NCBI GenBank assembly: GCA_910585555.1
Contig: CAJUFU010000011.1
Coordinates: 1-64,000, forward strand
Direction: 5' to 3'
Source of the DNA: an uncultured Lachnospiraceae bacterium
GTDB lineage: Bacteria > Bacillota > Clostridia > Lachnospirales > Lachnospiraceae
Length of the DNA stretch: 64,000 bases
Shown here: in pieces, positions 16,607-24,308 of the stretch
Numbering within the stretch: the first letter of the stretch is position 1
Layout: each line of letters starts with the position of its first letter
Notes under the pieces: model-generated
What the model saw: the letters and a program-made list of their open reading frames with translations, nothing else
Told to the model about the DNA's origin: nothing
Database searches by the model: none
Program-made: the position numbers and the translations under genes

Positions 16607-16780
16607 TTAGTTGTAGTTATCGATGCAGGGCTGGAACATGTCCTTTGTCACACCGCATTTAGGGCAGCACCAGTCTGCCGGAAGATCTTCAAATGCAGTA
16701 CCGGGTTTGATACCGTGCTCCGGATCACCTACCTCGGGATCATAAGTATAGCCGCAGGGATTACAAAAATATTTTTTCAT
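16607..16780 (-). CDS. Rubredoxin
   Basis: A 57-residue rubredoxin with the two iron-binding motifs CNPCG and CPKCG and the usual DP-GI-PGT-F-DLP-DW core. It carries single electrons, here most likely to the rubrerythrin encoded immediately upstream, in peroxide and oxygen detoxification. The ATG of MKKYFC is chosen because AAAGGAGG lies 7 bp upstream. An in-frame ATG seven codons earlier has no ribosome site. Third gene of the perR operon, followed by a terminator. Confidence 0.95.
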   Translation of the reverse strand: MKKYFCNPCGYTYDPEVGDPEHGIKPGTAFEDLPADWCCPKCGVTKDMFQPCIDNYN

Positions 16781-16817
16781 CTTAAAGTCCTCCTTTTTCA
16801 TTTATCTTATGCTTGTA

Positions 16818-17357
16818 TTAACCGAAATATCTCTTTAACAGACCAGCAAAAGCCTTACCATGTCTAGCTTCATCTCTTGCCATTTCATGAACGGTATCAT
16901 GAATTGCATCCAGATTAGCAGCCTTTGCGCGTTTTGCAAGATCAAACTTACCAGCAGTTGCGCCGTTCTCAGCTTCCACTCTCATCTCCAGATTCTTCTT
17001 GGTGGAATCGGTTACTACTTCACCCAGAAGCTCTGCGAATTTAGCAGCGTGCTCCGCCTCTTCCCAGGCAGCTTTTTCCCAATACAGGCCGATTTCAGGA
17101 TAGCCTTCTCTGTGTGCAACTCTAGCCATTGCAAGATACATACCTACCTCAGAGCACTCGCCGTTAAAGTTAGCGCGCAGATCATCAATGATATCCTGGC
17201 TGACACCCTGTGCTACACCTACTACATGCTCTGCAGCCCATGTCATCTCGCCGCCCTGAGCCGTAAATTTCTCAGCGGGTGCGTGACATACCGGACATTC
17301 AGCCGGTGCAACATCTCCTTCGTGCACATAACCACATACCTGACATACAAATTTCAT
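16818..17357 (-). CDS. Reverse-type rubrerythrin
   Basis: A 179-residue non-haem iron peroxidase. The rubredoxin-like domain (CQVCG and CPVC, residues about 5-25) is at the N-terminus and the ferritin-like di-iron domain follows (about 40-178). This is the domain order of the reverse rubrerythrins of clostridia rather than classical rubrerythrin. The Glu/His ligands typical of the diiron helices are visible in ECSEVGMYLAMARVAH, WEEAEHAAKFAE and ARDEARHGKAF. It reduces hydrogen peroxide using electrons from rubredoxin. It lies 24 bp after perR and before rubredoxin, so peroxide-regulated expression is expected. Confidence 0.92.
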   Translation of the reverse strand: MKFVCQVCGYVHEGDVAPAECPVCHAPAEKFTAQGGEMTWAAEHVVGVAQGVSQDIIDDLRANFNGECSEVGMYLAMARVAHREGYPEIGLYWEKAAWEEAEHAAKFAELLGEVVTDSTKKNLEMRVEAENGATAGKFDLAKRAKAANLDAIHDTVHEMARDEARHGKAFAGLLKRYFG

Positions 17358-17381
17358 AAATATTGTCTCCTTTTCTTTTTA

Positions 17382-17786
17382 TTATTCACCCTTTGGGGGT
17401 TCATCCGTTTTCCGGCATTTGTCACAGACTCCATAGAAATATGTGACATGTCCTTGTATTTCACCGTCAAAATTTTTGCGGGCAGATTCCAAGATTCCTT
17501 CAATACTGCTTATCTCGATATCTGACACGCCGCCGCATTTTGAACAGACGAAATGGTAATGTTTGGAGGTATCCGCGTCATAATGATCGATACCGTCCCC
17601 CACACGCAGACGTTGTATCTCGCCCATGTCGGCAAGAAGCGTCAGATTGCGGTAGACTGTGCCAAGACTGATGTTGGGATATTCCTGCCTGACGTTTCTA
17701 TAAACCATCTCGGCGGTTGGATGATCTTTGCGGGTCATCAGAAAGTCATAGATGACCTGCCGCTGACGGCTGTACTTCAACGCCAT
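17382..17786 (-). CDS. perR: PerR-type Fur-family peroxide repressor
   Basis: A 134-residue Fur-family regulator. The N-terminal winged helix contains HPTAEMVYRNVRQEYPNISLGTVYRNLTLL. The C-terminal half has the HYHFVCSKCG regulatory-metal and structural-zinc region and the second zinc pair CDKCRK. Context (reverse rubrerythrin and rubredoxin downstream) favours PerR over Fur or Zur. AAGGAGGG precedes the start. The promoter at 17834-17861 has a PerR-box-like sequence directly upstream, consistent with autoregulation. Confidence 0.88.
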   Translation of the reverse strand: MALKYSRQRQVIYDFLMTRKDHPTAEMVYRNVRQEYPNISLGTVYRNLTLLADMGEIQRLRVGDGIDHYDADTSKHYHFVCSKCGGVSDIEISSIEGILESARKNFDGEIQGHVTYFYGVCDKCRKTDEPPKGE

Positions 17787-17833
17787 TGCATACCCTCCTT
17801 AAAAATAGGAATCATTACTGATTTCTTGACTTC

Positions 17834-17878
17834 ATTATAGCAAATTAAATAAGCCTGTCAATCTCAAAATGATTATTT
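17834..17878 (-). promoter_or_regulatory. perR operon promoter and candidate PerR box
   Basis: On the reverse strand TTGACA (17856-17861) and TATAAT (17834-17839) are separated by 16 bp. Immediately upstream, AAATAATCATTTTGA (17864-17878) matches 11 of 14 informative positions of the PerR-box consensus TTATAATNATTATAA by my count. The operator assignment is tentative, as the box lies upstream of the -35. Confidence 0.6.
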
Positions 17879-18025
17879 TATAAATTTTTTATAAGATTAT
17901 AGGAGATGTTTTATTACTAAGTGCGGAAAATGTGGTATATTAAAAATATTCAGAGATGAAAAGACGCTGTGTATGTAATGCAGTTAATCTGCAGACAGAT
18001 TTGCTGCAAAGGAAGGATGATTCTT

Positions 18026-19504
18026 GTGAAATTCAGAACAAGGCTTGTGATTACATCGCTTTCTATCATTTTACTGCCCCTTTTGCTTACGAGTGTTATG
18101 TTTTTGCTGGTGGGCAGCCGTATAGAAGATGCAGAATCACAGTTTGGGATTTTAGATAAAAATAATGCTTCTTTTATTTATACGATAGAGAATTACAGCC
18201 GTATTACGCAGGAAGTGTTAGAAGATGTGAAGCGTCAGATTGCAGAAGATTCTACAAAGCTGGAAGATAAGAATTATCTGGATGGACTTACCTTAGATTT
18301 AAAAGATAAATCTTCTTATGTGATAGTCAGGAAAGGCGATCAGATTTATTATACGGGAAATAATAATGCGGCGAAGAAGATATTTAGCACGCTGCCAGAG
18401 TACGGGAATGAAATGCCTGACGCGGAGACCGGTTTTTATTATAACGATATGAAAAAGCTGGTGAAGGGATTGGATTTTGAATTTTCGGATGGGGATAAGG
18501 GAAGCTTTTTTATTGTAACCAGTATCAACTCCCTCCTCTCCAAAAAAATGCTTCGCAACATGATCATTGCCTTTATTCTGGTACTGATCTTTACCAGTAT
18601 CATATTGACACAATGGATTCAAAAAGGCATTTTTACACCGATCAACCAACTCAACACGGCCATGCAGAATATTGCCGAAGGGAATCTGGAATATATGCTG
18701 ACGACAGAGGAGAAGGGGGAGATTGGAGAACTCTACCGCAATTATGAGGACATGAGACTTCGGCTGAAGGAATCTTTGGATGAGAAGTTCGAACATGAAA
18801 AGAAAAACAGGGAGTTGATCAGTAATATCTCCCATGATTTAAAGACACCAATTACGGCCGTCAAAGGGTACGTGGAAGGGATTATGGACGGGGTGGCTGA
18901 CACACCGGAGAAGATGGATAAATATATTAAGACCATCTATAATAAAGCCAATGATATGGACCGGCTGATCAATGAGCTGACCACCTATTCCGGTATTGAC
19001 AGCAATCGGATTCCCTATAGTTTCCGTCGTATCAATGTGGCAGATTATTTTGGAGACTGTGTGGAGGAAGTGGGGCTTGATTTGGAGTCCAAGAACATCC
19101 AGTTAAATTATGAAGACCTGGTGGAGCCATCCACGCAGATTATAGCTGACCCGGAGCAGCTTAAACGGGTCATTAATAATATTATTGGCAACAGCGTGAA
19201 ATATTCAGATAAAGAGAAAGGTATTATAGATATCCGGATTTTGGATGAAGTGGATTCTATCCGTGTAGAGATTGAAGATAACGGTAAGGGGATTGCCGCG
19301 AAGGATCTGCCTAATATTTTTGAACGGTTCTACCGGACGGATGCATCCCGCAATTCTTCCAAAGGGGGCAGCGGTATCGGCCTCTCCATTGTAAAGAAGA
19401 TTATAGAAGACCATGGTGGTTATATATGGGCCACCAGTAAAGAGGGTGAAGGCACCTGTATGCATTTTGTAATACGAAAATATCAGACGGCATCGAAAGA
19501 ATGA
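18026..19504 (+). CDS. Sensor histidine kinase
   Basis: A 492-residue membrane sensor kinase. A first membrane helix (about 8-32), an extracytoplasmic sensor region of about 140 residues and a second helix (about 172-193) come first. A HAMP linker, the HisKA domain with the phosphorylated His in NISHDLKTPITAVKGY, and an ATPase domain with boxes NSVKYS, DNGKGI and GGSGIGLSIVKKI follow. Translation probably starts at GTG 18026, since AAGGAAGG lies about 8 bp upstream. Earlier ATGs are too close to or before that site. The partner response regulator follows 18 bp later. The signal is unknown. Confidence 0.9.
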   Translation: MKFRTRLVITSLSIILLPLLLTSVMFLLVGSRIEDAESQFGILDKNNASFIYTIENYSRITQEVLEDVKRQIAEDSTKLEDKNYLDGLTLDLKDKSSYVIVRKGDQIYYTGNNNAAKKIFSTLPEYGNEMPDAETGFYYNDMKKLVKGLDFEFSDGDKGSFFIVTSINSLLSKKMLRNMIIAFILVLIFTSIILTQWIQKGIFTPINQLNTAMQNIAEGNLEYMLTTEEKGEIGELYRNYEDMRLRLKESLDEKFEHEKKNRELISNISHDLKTPITAVKGYVEGIMDGVADTPEKMDKYIKTIYNKANDMDRLINELTTYSGIDSNRIPYSFRRINVADYFGDCVEEVGLDLESKNIQLNYEDLVEPSTQIIADPEQLKRVINNIIGNSVKYSDKEKGIIDIRILDEVDSIRVEIEDNGKGIAAKDLPNIFERFYRTDASRNSSKGGSGIGLSIVKKIIEDHGGYIWATSKEGEGTCMHFVIRKYQTASKE

Positions 19505-19522
19505 TGGAAAGGATGAGATAAT

Positions 19523-20212
19523 ATGAGTAAAATTTTAATCGTGGAAGACGAAGAAGCAATTGCGGATTTGGAGAAAGATTATCTGGAATTGAGCGATTTT
19601 GAAGTGACCATTGAGAATAACGGAGATACAGGATTGGAGACTGCTTTGGCAGGTAATTATGATCTGGTGATTTTAGATCTCATGCTGCCGGGGATGGATG
19701 GATTTGAAGTTTGTAAAAAGATTCGTGAAGAAAAGAATATTCCTATTATCATGGTATCTGCCAAGAAAGATGATATTGATAAGATCAGAGGTCTCGGCCT
19801 GGGCGCAGACGACTATATGACCAAACCTTTCAGCCCTTCCGAGCTGGTGGCCAGAGTAAAAGCGCATATGGCTCGTTATGACAGACTGGTGGGCAGCAAC
19901 CAGAAGGTGAATGATATCATTGAAATCAGAGGGCTTAAGATAGACAAGACTGCCAGAAGGGTCTATGTGGACGGGGAGGAAAGAGTATTTACCACGAAAG
20001 AATTCGACTTATTGACTTTCCTTGCGGAAAATCCCAACCATGTATATTCCAAAGAAGAACTGTTCAGGGAAATCTGGGATATGGATTCCATCGGAGATAT
20101 CGCTACAGTGACGGTACACATTAAGAAGATTCGCGAGAAGATAGAGTTTGATACTGCCAAACCTCAATATATCGAGACAATCTGGGGAATCGGCTATAGG
20201 TTTAAAATTTAA
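19523..20212 (+). CDS. OmpR-family response regulator
   Basis: A 229-residue response regulator with a receiver domain (acidic pair in VEDEEA, phosphorylation Asp in DLVILDLMLPG, Lys in MTKPF). A winged-helix DNA-binding domain (about 130-229) ends in IETIWGIGYRF. It follows its sensor kinase and its stop codon overlaps the next ATG by 1 bp. The pseudouridine synthase downstream is therefore translationally coupled. The pair is most like the VanR/VanS or PhoP/PhoR style of Firmicutes. The regulon cannot be told from this window. Confidence 0.93.
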   Translation: MSKILIVEDEEAIADLEKDYLELSDFEVTIENNGDTGLETALAGNYDLVILDLMLPGMDGFEVCKKIREEKNIPIIMVSAKKDDIDKIRGLGLGADDYMTKPFSPSELVARVKAHMARYDRLVGSNQKVNDIIEIRGLKIDKTARRVYVDGEERVFTTKEFDLLTFLAENPNHVYSKEELFREIWDMDSIGDIATVTVHIKKIREKIEFDTAKPQYIETIWGIGYRFKI

Positions 20213-20985
20213 TGAAATCACGCATATTGTACGAAGATAAAGATATGATCATCTGCCATAAGCCTGCCGGAATCGCTACACAGACAGCGCGGGTGGGCCA
20301 GCGGGATATGGTCAGTGAGATAACGGCATATCTGGCGAAGGAGGAGAAAGCAAATTCTTTGCCAGGAAGAAAGGCAATAGGGAATCCGCCCTATGTAGGC
20401 ATGGTTCACCGCCTGGACCAGCCGGTGGAGGGTATACTGGTTTTTGCCCGGAACAAAGCGGCAGCGGCTGGATTAAGCAGGCAGATTACAGAAGAGCAGA
20501 TGGAGAAGGACTATTATGCCATAGTCTGTGGACAAGACATCCCGGAAGAGCGCGCGCTTGCGGATTATCTGTTAAAAGACGGCAGGACCAACTTATCCAG
20601 AGTAGTGCCAAAAGAAGTGAAGGGGGCGAAGGAGGCCCGCCTGCGGTTTCGCACACTGCAGTATAAAGAAATGGAACTTACAGAAGGCCAGACGTGTCAG
20701 AGTGCTCTCGTAAAGATACGCTTACAGACAGGCCGCCACCACCAGATACGGGTACAGATGGCCAATGCAGGGCTGGGACTTCTGGGAGATCATAAATATG
20801 CGGATGCCATGACGATCAGCCTGTCAAGACAGATGGGAGTAAAGGACATAGCATTGTGCGCGGGCAGACTAGCGTTCTATCACCCGACGACCGGGGAGAA
20901 GATGGTTTTTTCCATTATGCCGGAGGGGAAGGCCTTTGCAATGTTTCGGCAGGCGATAGAGGAGGATATGAAAGAAAATACGTAG
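20212..20985 (+). CDS. RluA-family pseudouridine synthase
   Basis: A 257-residue RNA pseudouridine synthase of the RluA family, which isomerises uridines in rRNA or tRNA. The catalytic Asp is in HRLDQPVEGILVFA, and later family motifs LQTGRHHQIRVQMA and LGDHKYA are present. No S4 domain is seen. The ATG overlaps the stop of the response regulator by 1 bp. This coupling puts an RNA modification enzyme in a two-component operon. The target uridine is unknown. Confidence 0.88.
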   Translation: MKSRILYEDKDMIICHKPAGIATQTARVGQRDMVSEITAYLAKEEKANSLPGRKAIGNPPYVGMVHRLDQPVEGILVFARNKAAAAGLSRQITEEQMEKDYYAIVCGQDIPEERALADYLLKDGRTNLSRVVPKEVKGAKEARLRFRTLQYKEMELTEGQTCQSALVKIRLQTGRHHQIRVQMANAGLGLLGDHKYADAMTISLSRQMGVKDIALCAGRLAFYHPTTGEKMVFSIMPEGKAFAMFRQAIEEDMKENT

Positions 20986-21095
20986 AGGCAACTGTTTTAT
21001 GAAAGCGGCAGGTTCCATGGAATTGCGGCAAGGGTTAAAGCGGATATCTAGTATAAGATTTGAGAAAAGAAAGATACTATCAATAGGGTCAGTTA

Positions 21096-21127
21096 GAGGG
21101 GCAGAGATAAACGATCTGCTTCTTTTT
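21096..21127 (+). terminator. Probable terminator after the pseudouridine synthase gene
   Basis: GAGGGGCAGA (21096-21105) can pair with TCTGCTTCTT (21115-21124) using several G-U pairs, followed by a T-run. It lies about 110 bp after the pseudouridine synthase stop. Confidence 0.45.
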
Positions 21128-21189
21128 TATGGAATTGTAAGGCTTCCGTCTTGGAAAACCCGGCCTTATAAATGACAGATGGAGCGTAA

Positions 21190-22293
21190 ATGATGTGGAG
21201 CAGTGATCAGCTAATAGAAAAACTGTGGAGCAACAGGGTCATAAAAACATGTGTTGTTTCGGTTCTCGTCTATTTTTTCTTTCGTTACCTTTTTACATTG
21301 GCGGCCCCTTTTTTGTCTGCCTTTGTGTTGATTACGTTATTATATCCTCTGCTAGAAAAAATACAGCGCAAGATTCCCCTTCGAAAGAAATTCCTGGCAG
21401 TGGGTATTGTCCTGCCCCTTTTGTTGCTGACATGCAGTGCGCTTTGGGCCATTATGGTATTGGGGGCGAAGCAGCTGCAGAATCTGCCGGCTCTTTGCGA
21501 TAAAGTGGGAGCCCAGGTAGAGCTCTTTTTCCACCAGTGCTGTTGCGAGATGGACGGGAAATTCGGCTGGAATGGGCAGGAGATTGAGGGCTATATCATC
21601 GAGCAGATGACGGTGATTATGGAAAACGTACAGATACAGGTGGTGCCGCAGATTCTGTCTTCCTCCTACAGCTGTTTTAAAGGGATATTTTCTGCAGTCG
21701 GCTTTCTGGCCATTACTTGTATTGCGGTCTTTTTGTTGGAAAAGGATTACGCTAAGATGGTAGAGTGGATGAAATCGGCACAGGACCTTAGATTTATCTG
21801 GTCGGTTATGGAAGGGGTGCTTTCTTATATCGTCACTTTTATGAAAGCCCAGGGCGTGATTCTAGTGATTATCAGCCTGCTGTGCAGTGTGGTTTTGAGC
21901 GTGGCCGGAATCAGCGGCGGTATTTTTCTTGGTATTTTAGCGGGTGTGCTGGACATGCTGCCATTTATTGGGACAGGGATTGTGTTGGTGCCGCTTTCCG
22001 TATGGCAGTTGCTTAATGGAGAGTTTGTGCGTATGACTGTCTGTCTGGTCTTGTATGGGGGCTGTATCTTGACGCGGGAAATGCTGGAACCTAAGCTTAT
22101 TGGAAAGAGTGTCGGGGTAGCGCCTGTTTATATGCTTTTGGCCATTTATGCGGGGGTCAAGCTGTTTGGGGTAGGCGGGATTATCAAGGGGCCGCTCTCG
22201 TTGATTGTGATTTGTGAAATTATGAAAGAGCAAAGAAGTTATAATGATGATACGTATTTGATGAATAACAAAAATGAAGGTGCAAAGCTTTAG
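21190..22293 (+). CDS. ytvI: AI-2E/YtvI-type membrane protein (sporulation-associated)
   Basis: A 367-residue polytopic membrane protein of the AI-2E transporter (PerM/UPF0118) superfamily with about eight predicted helices. The conserved C-terminal segment GVLDMLPFIGTGIVLVPLSVWQLLNG and the later REMLEPKLIGKSVGVAP are characteristic. Length and C-terminal sequence are closest to the YtvI subgroup found in spore-formers. The substrate and exact role are not established for the family. GGAG lies 6-7 bp before the start. A stem with one mismatch overlaps the stop codon (arms 22277-22288 and 22307-22318) and could slow transcription from either side. Confidence 0.8.
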   Translation: MMWSSDQLIEKLWSNRVIKTCVVSVLVYFFFRYLFTLAAPFLSAFVLITLLYPLLEKIQRKIPLRKKFLAVGIVLPLLLLTCSALWAIMVLGAKQLQNLPALCDKVGAQVELFFHQCCCEMDGKFGWNGQEIEGYIIEQMTVIMENVQIQVVPQILSSSYSCFKGIFSAVGFLAITCIAVFLLEKDYAKMVEWMKSAQDLRFIWSVMEGVLSYIVTFMKAQGVILVIISLLCSVVLSVAGISGGIFLGILAGVLDMLPFIGTGIVLVPLSVWQLLNGEFVRMTVCLVLYGGCILTREMLEPKLIGKSVGVAPVYMLLAIYAGVKLFGVGGIIKGPLSLIVICEIMKEQRSYNDDTYLMNNKNEGAKL

Positions 22294-22341
22294 GATGATT
22301 TAATCTGCTTTACACCTTAAAATTGTACTATTTTATTGTGA

Positions 22342-22560
22342 CTATTCTTTAATTCTGTCAATTTCTGTAAGATTGACGCCCGCCACCGTGAGCAAGGCTT
22401 TCAATGTTATATATTCTTCTTTAAGATCGGCATATGTTTTAGGAGCATTTTCTTCTTTGGCCAATAGCATACGTCTTTGTGCTTTTGTAAAATCATCAAG
22501 TGCCGCTTTTGTTACTTCAATACCACCTCTTGACTGGCGGCTTATTTCATATATAATCTA
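22342..22560 (-). pseudogene. Gene fragment without a start codon, unrecognised
   Basis: The reverse strand is open for about 70 codons (ending LTVAGVNLTEIDRIKE and a TAG stop). It has convincing, lysine- and glutamate-rich coding character, including the segment AQRRMLLAKEENAPKTYADL. An in-frame TAG lies just before it and no ATG, GTG or TTG occurs until an internal Met at about codon 30. It therefore looks like the 3' remnant of a longer gene, or a short protein started at that Met. The parent family is not recognised. Its 5' end overlaps the promoter of the next gene. Confidence 0.45.
22530..22557 (+). promoter_or_regulatory. SigA-type promoter for the Wzy-like operon
   Basis: TTGACT (22530-22535), a 16-bp spacer and TATAAT (22552-22557). 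The -10 ends only 14 bp before the ATG at 22572, so the transcript would be nearly leaderless unless translation starts further in. Confidence 0.6.
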
Positions 22561-22571
22561 AATATTATGGA

Positions 22572-24308
22572 ATGGTGATACAGGAACTGAAAACAGAAAA
22601 ATATGCTGGTGATAAATCGGTGAAGGCAGTATCAAACAATAAAAATAAAGGTTATGGAAAAATAATCGGGCAAATTATCCTATCTTTGTATTTCCTGATG
22701 ATGGCAGCAGTTTATCCTTACTATGCGCCCGGCGGATATCTGCGGATTGGAGAGGTGAAGTATGTCTTTTTCCGGAATGTGACATTTCCTGTCCTGGCAG
22801 TAATGCTTATCCTTGTTTTGGGCACTCTGATCAGGCGTCCGGGATTGCTTACAGAATACTATCGCAGGATGTCTGTGACGGATTGGTTTGCCTATGGATA
22901 TTTTATGACAGTGGTGCTCTCTTATCTGTGTTCTTCTTACCAGGAAGAGGCGCTTTGGGGTGCTGAGGGCTGGCATATGGGGACCGTGATGCAGTTGACA
23001 TTGGTCCTTTTGTATTTTCTCTTTTCTGTGTATTTTAGATGCAGTGCCGGCTGGCTGATGGTTTGGCTCACAGCAGCCGCAGGGGTATTTCTGTTAGGGA
23101 TATTGAACCGTTATTCTATATATCCCATTGTCATGGAAGGACAGACGCCGGTGTTTATCTCTACGCTGGGGAATATCAACTGGTTCTGCGGCTACTGGTC
23201 GGTAACGGCGCCCATGGGAATGACACTTTACTGGTACAGTGAAAAGAGATGGCAGAAGATATTTGCCGGTTTCTATAGTTTTGTGGCAATGTTTGCCGGT
23301 GTGGTACAGGGAAGCGAGAGTGCCTATCTGGTATTTGGAGCGGTATTTGCGATGCTATTGCTGTTGTCTGTACGTACTATCCGGCGGCTTTATAGATGGA
23401 TAGAGTTATGTATGATATTTGCGGCGGGATGTCAGACGGGAAGATTGTTTCGTTGTCTGCCTGGTCTGCAGATGAATTATGGAAGTGCTGTAAATGGGGG
23501 CAGCCCTACGGTGTTGGAGAGGCTGACAGATACAAATATTACTTTGTGGGCCTTATGCCTTTTACTGGCAGTATATCTGATGATTAGACTGTGGGTGTGT
23601 AAGAAAGGTATAGAGGATAGCGATAAAGTAAGAAATTTGTGTGCGAATAGATTTGGGCGAATCATTTGTGTTATGATTGTAATGGTTATTTTGTGTGTCG
23701 GTTTCAGTGGATTGATAGTAAGAGGCGGACTGTTTTATCAGAACGAAGATGCAGTGACATCCGGCCAGGACAGCGGGCAGGCGTTACAGCTTTACGATGA
23801 CAGGGACAGTGGGCAGGTGTTACAGCTTTATGATGACAGGAACGACAGCCAGGTAATGTTGTTTCGGGAAGATTGGGGTAATGGACGGGGCACAGCCTGG
23901 AATTGTAGTATAGAAGCTTATCAGGAATTAGATATGTTACATAAAATGTTCGGCGTGGGGCCGGATTGTTTTGCGGCTTATATTTATCAGCAGCCATCGT
24001 TGGCTGCTCGATTGGTGCGGCGATTTGGTACGGAAAGGTTGACCAATGCCCATAACGAAGGGCTTTCCATTTTACTAAATACGGGAGCTTTTGGACTGCT
24101 TTTTTATATGGGATTTGTAATCAGCGCCCTGGTGCGGTATAGTAAGAAGGCGGGTAAACAACCGCTTTTGTATGTGTGTGCAGTCAGTCTTTTGGCGTAC
24201 ACGGCACATAATATGGTGAGTTTTCAACAAGTATTGAGTACACCTTATCTCTTTATCCTGTTAGGGATGGGAGAGGGACTGTTTCGGGAAGATAAGGAGA
24301 AGGCATGA
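22572..24308 (+). CDS. Wzy/O-antigen-ligase-like polytopic membrane protein, copy 1
   Basis: A 578-residue protein with about 11-12 predicted membrane helices. A long extracytoplasmic loop near residues 395-480 contains WGNGRGTAW, GVGPDCF and TNAHNEG. These glycine/His-Asn motifs are typical of the Wzy_C domain of O-antigen ligases and polysaccharide polymerases. Just before them is a repeat of 12 residues (DSGQ-LQLYDDR, two near-identical copies and a degenerate third). No clear ribosome site precedes the ATG, so the true start may be slightly internal. It overlaps the paralogue downstream by 4 bp. A role in joining or polymerising a surface glycan is inferred. Confidence 0.75.
   Translation: MVIQELKTEKYAGDKSVKAVSNNKNKGYGKIIGQIILSLYFLMMAAVYPYYAPGGYLRIGEVKYVFFRNVTFPVLAVMLILVLGTLIRRPGLLTEYYRRMSVTDWFAYGYFMTVVLSYLCSSYQEEALWGAEGWHMGTVMQLTLVLLYFLFSVYFRCSAGWLMVWLTAAAGVFLLGILNRYSIYPIVMEGQTPVFISTLGNINWFCGYWSVTAPMGMTLYWYSEKRWQKIFAGFYSFVAMFAGVVQGSESAYLVFGAVFAMLLLLSVRTIRRLYRWIELCMIFAAGCQTGRLFRCLPGLQMNYGSAVNGGSPTVLERLTDTNITLWALCLLLAVYLMIRLWVCKKGIEDSDKVRNLCANRFGRIICVMIVMVILCVGFSGLIVRGGLFYQNEDAVTSGQDSGQALQLYDDRDSGQVLQLYDDRNDSQVMLFREDWGNGRGTAWNCSIEAYQELDMLHKMFGVGPDCFAAYIYQQPSLAARLVRRFGTERLTNAHNEGLSILLNTGAFGLLFYMGFVISALVRYSKKAGKQPLLYVCAVSLLAYTAHNMVSFQQVLSTPYLFILLGMGEGLFREDKEKA
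23769..23876 (+). repeat. 36-bp tandem repeat within the Wzy-like gene
   Basis: Units at 23769-23804 and 23805-23840 are nearly identical (they differ at only a few positions), and a degenerate third unit covers 23841-23876. They encode DSGQALQLYDDR, DSGQVLQLYDDR and a diverged form. The repeat keeps the frame and is absent from the paralogue at 24305. Confidence 0.8.
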
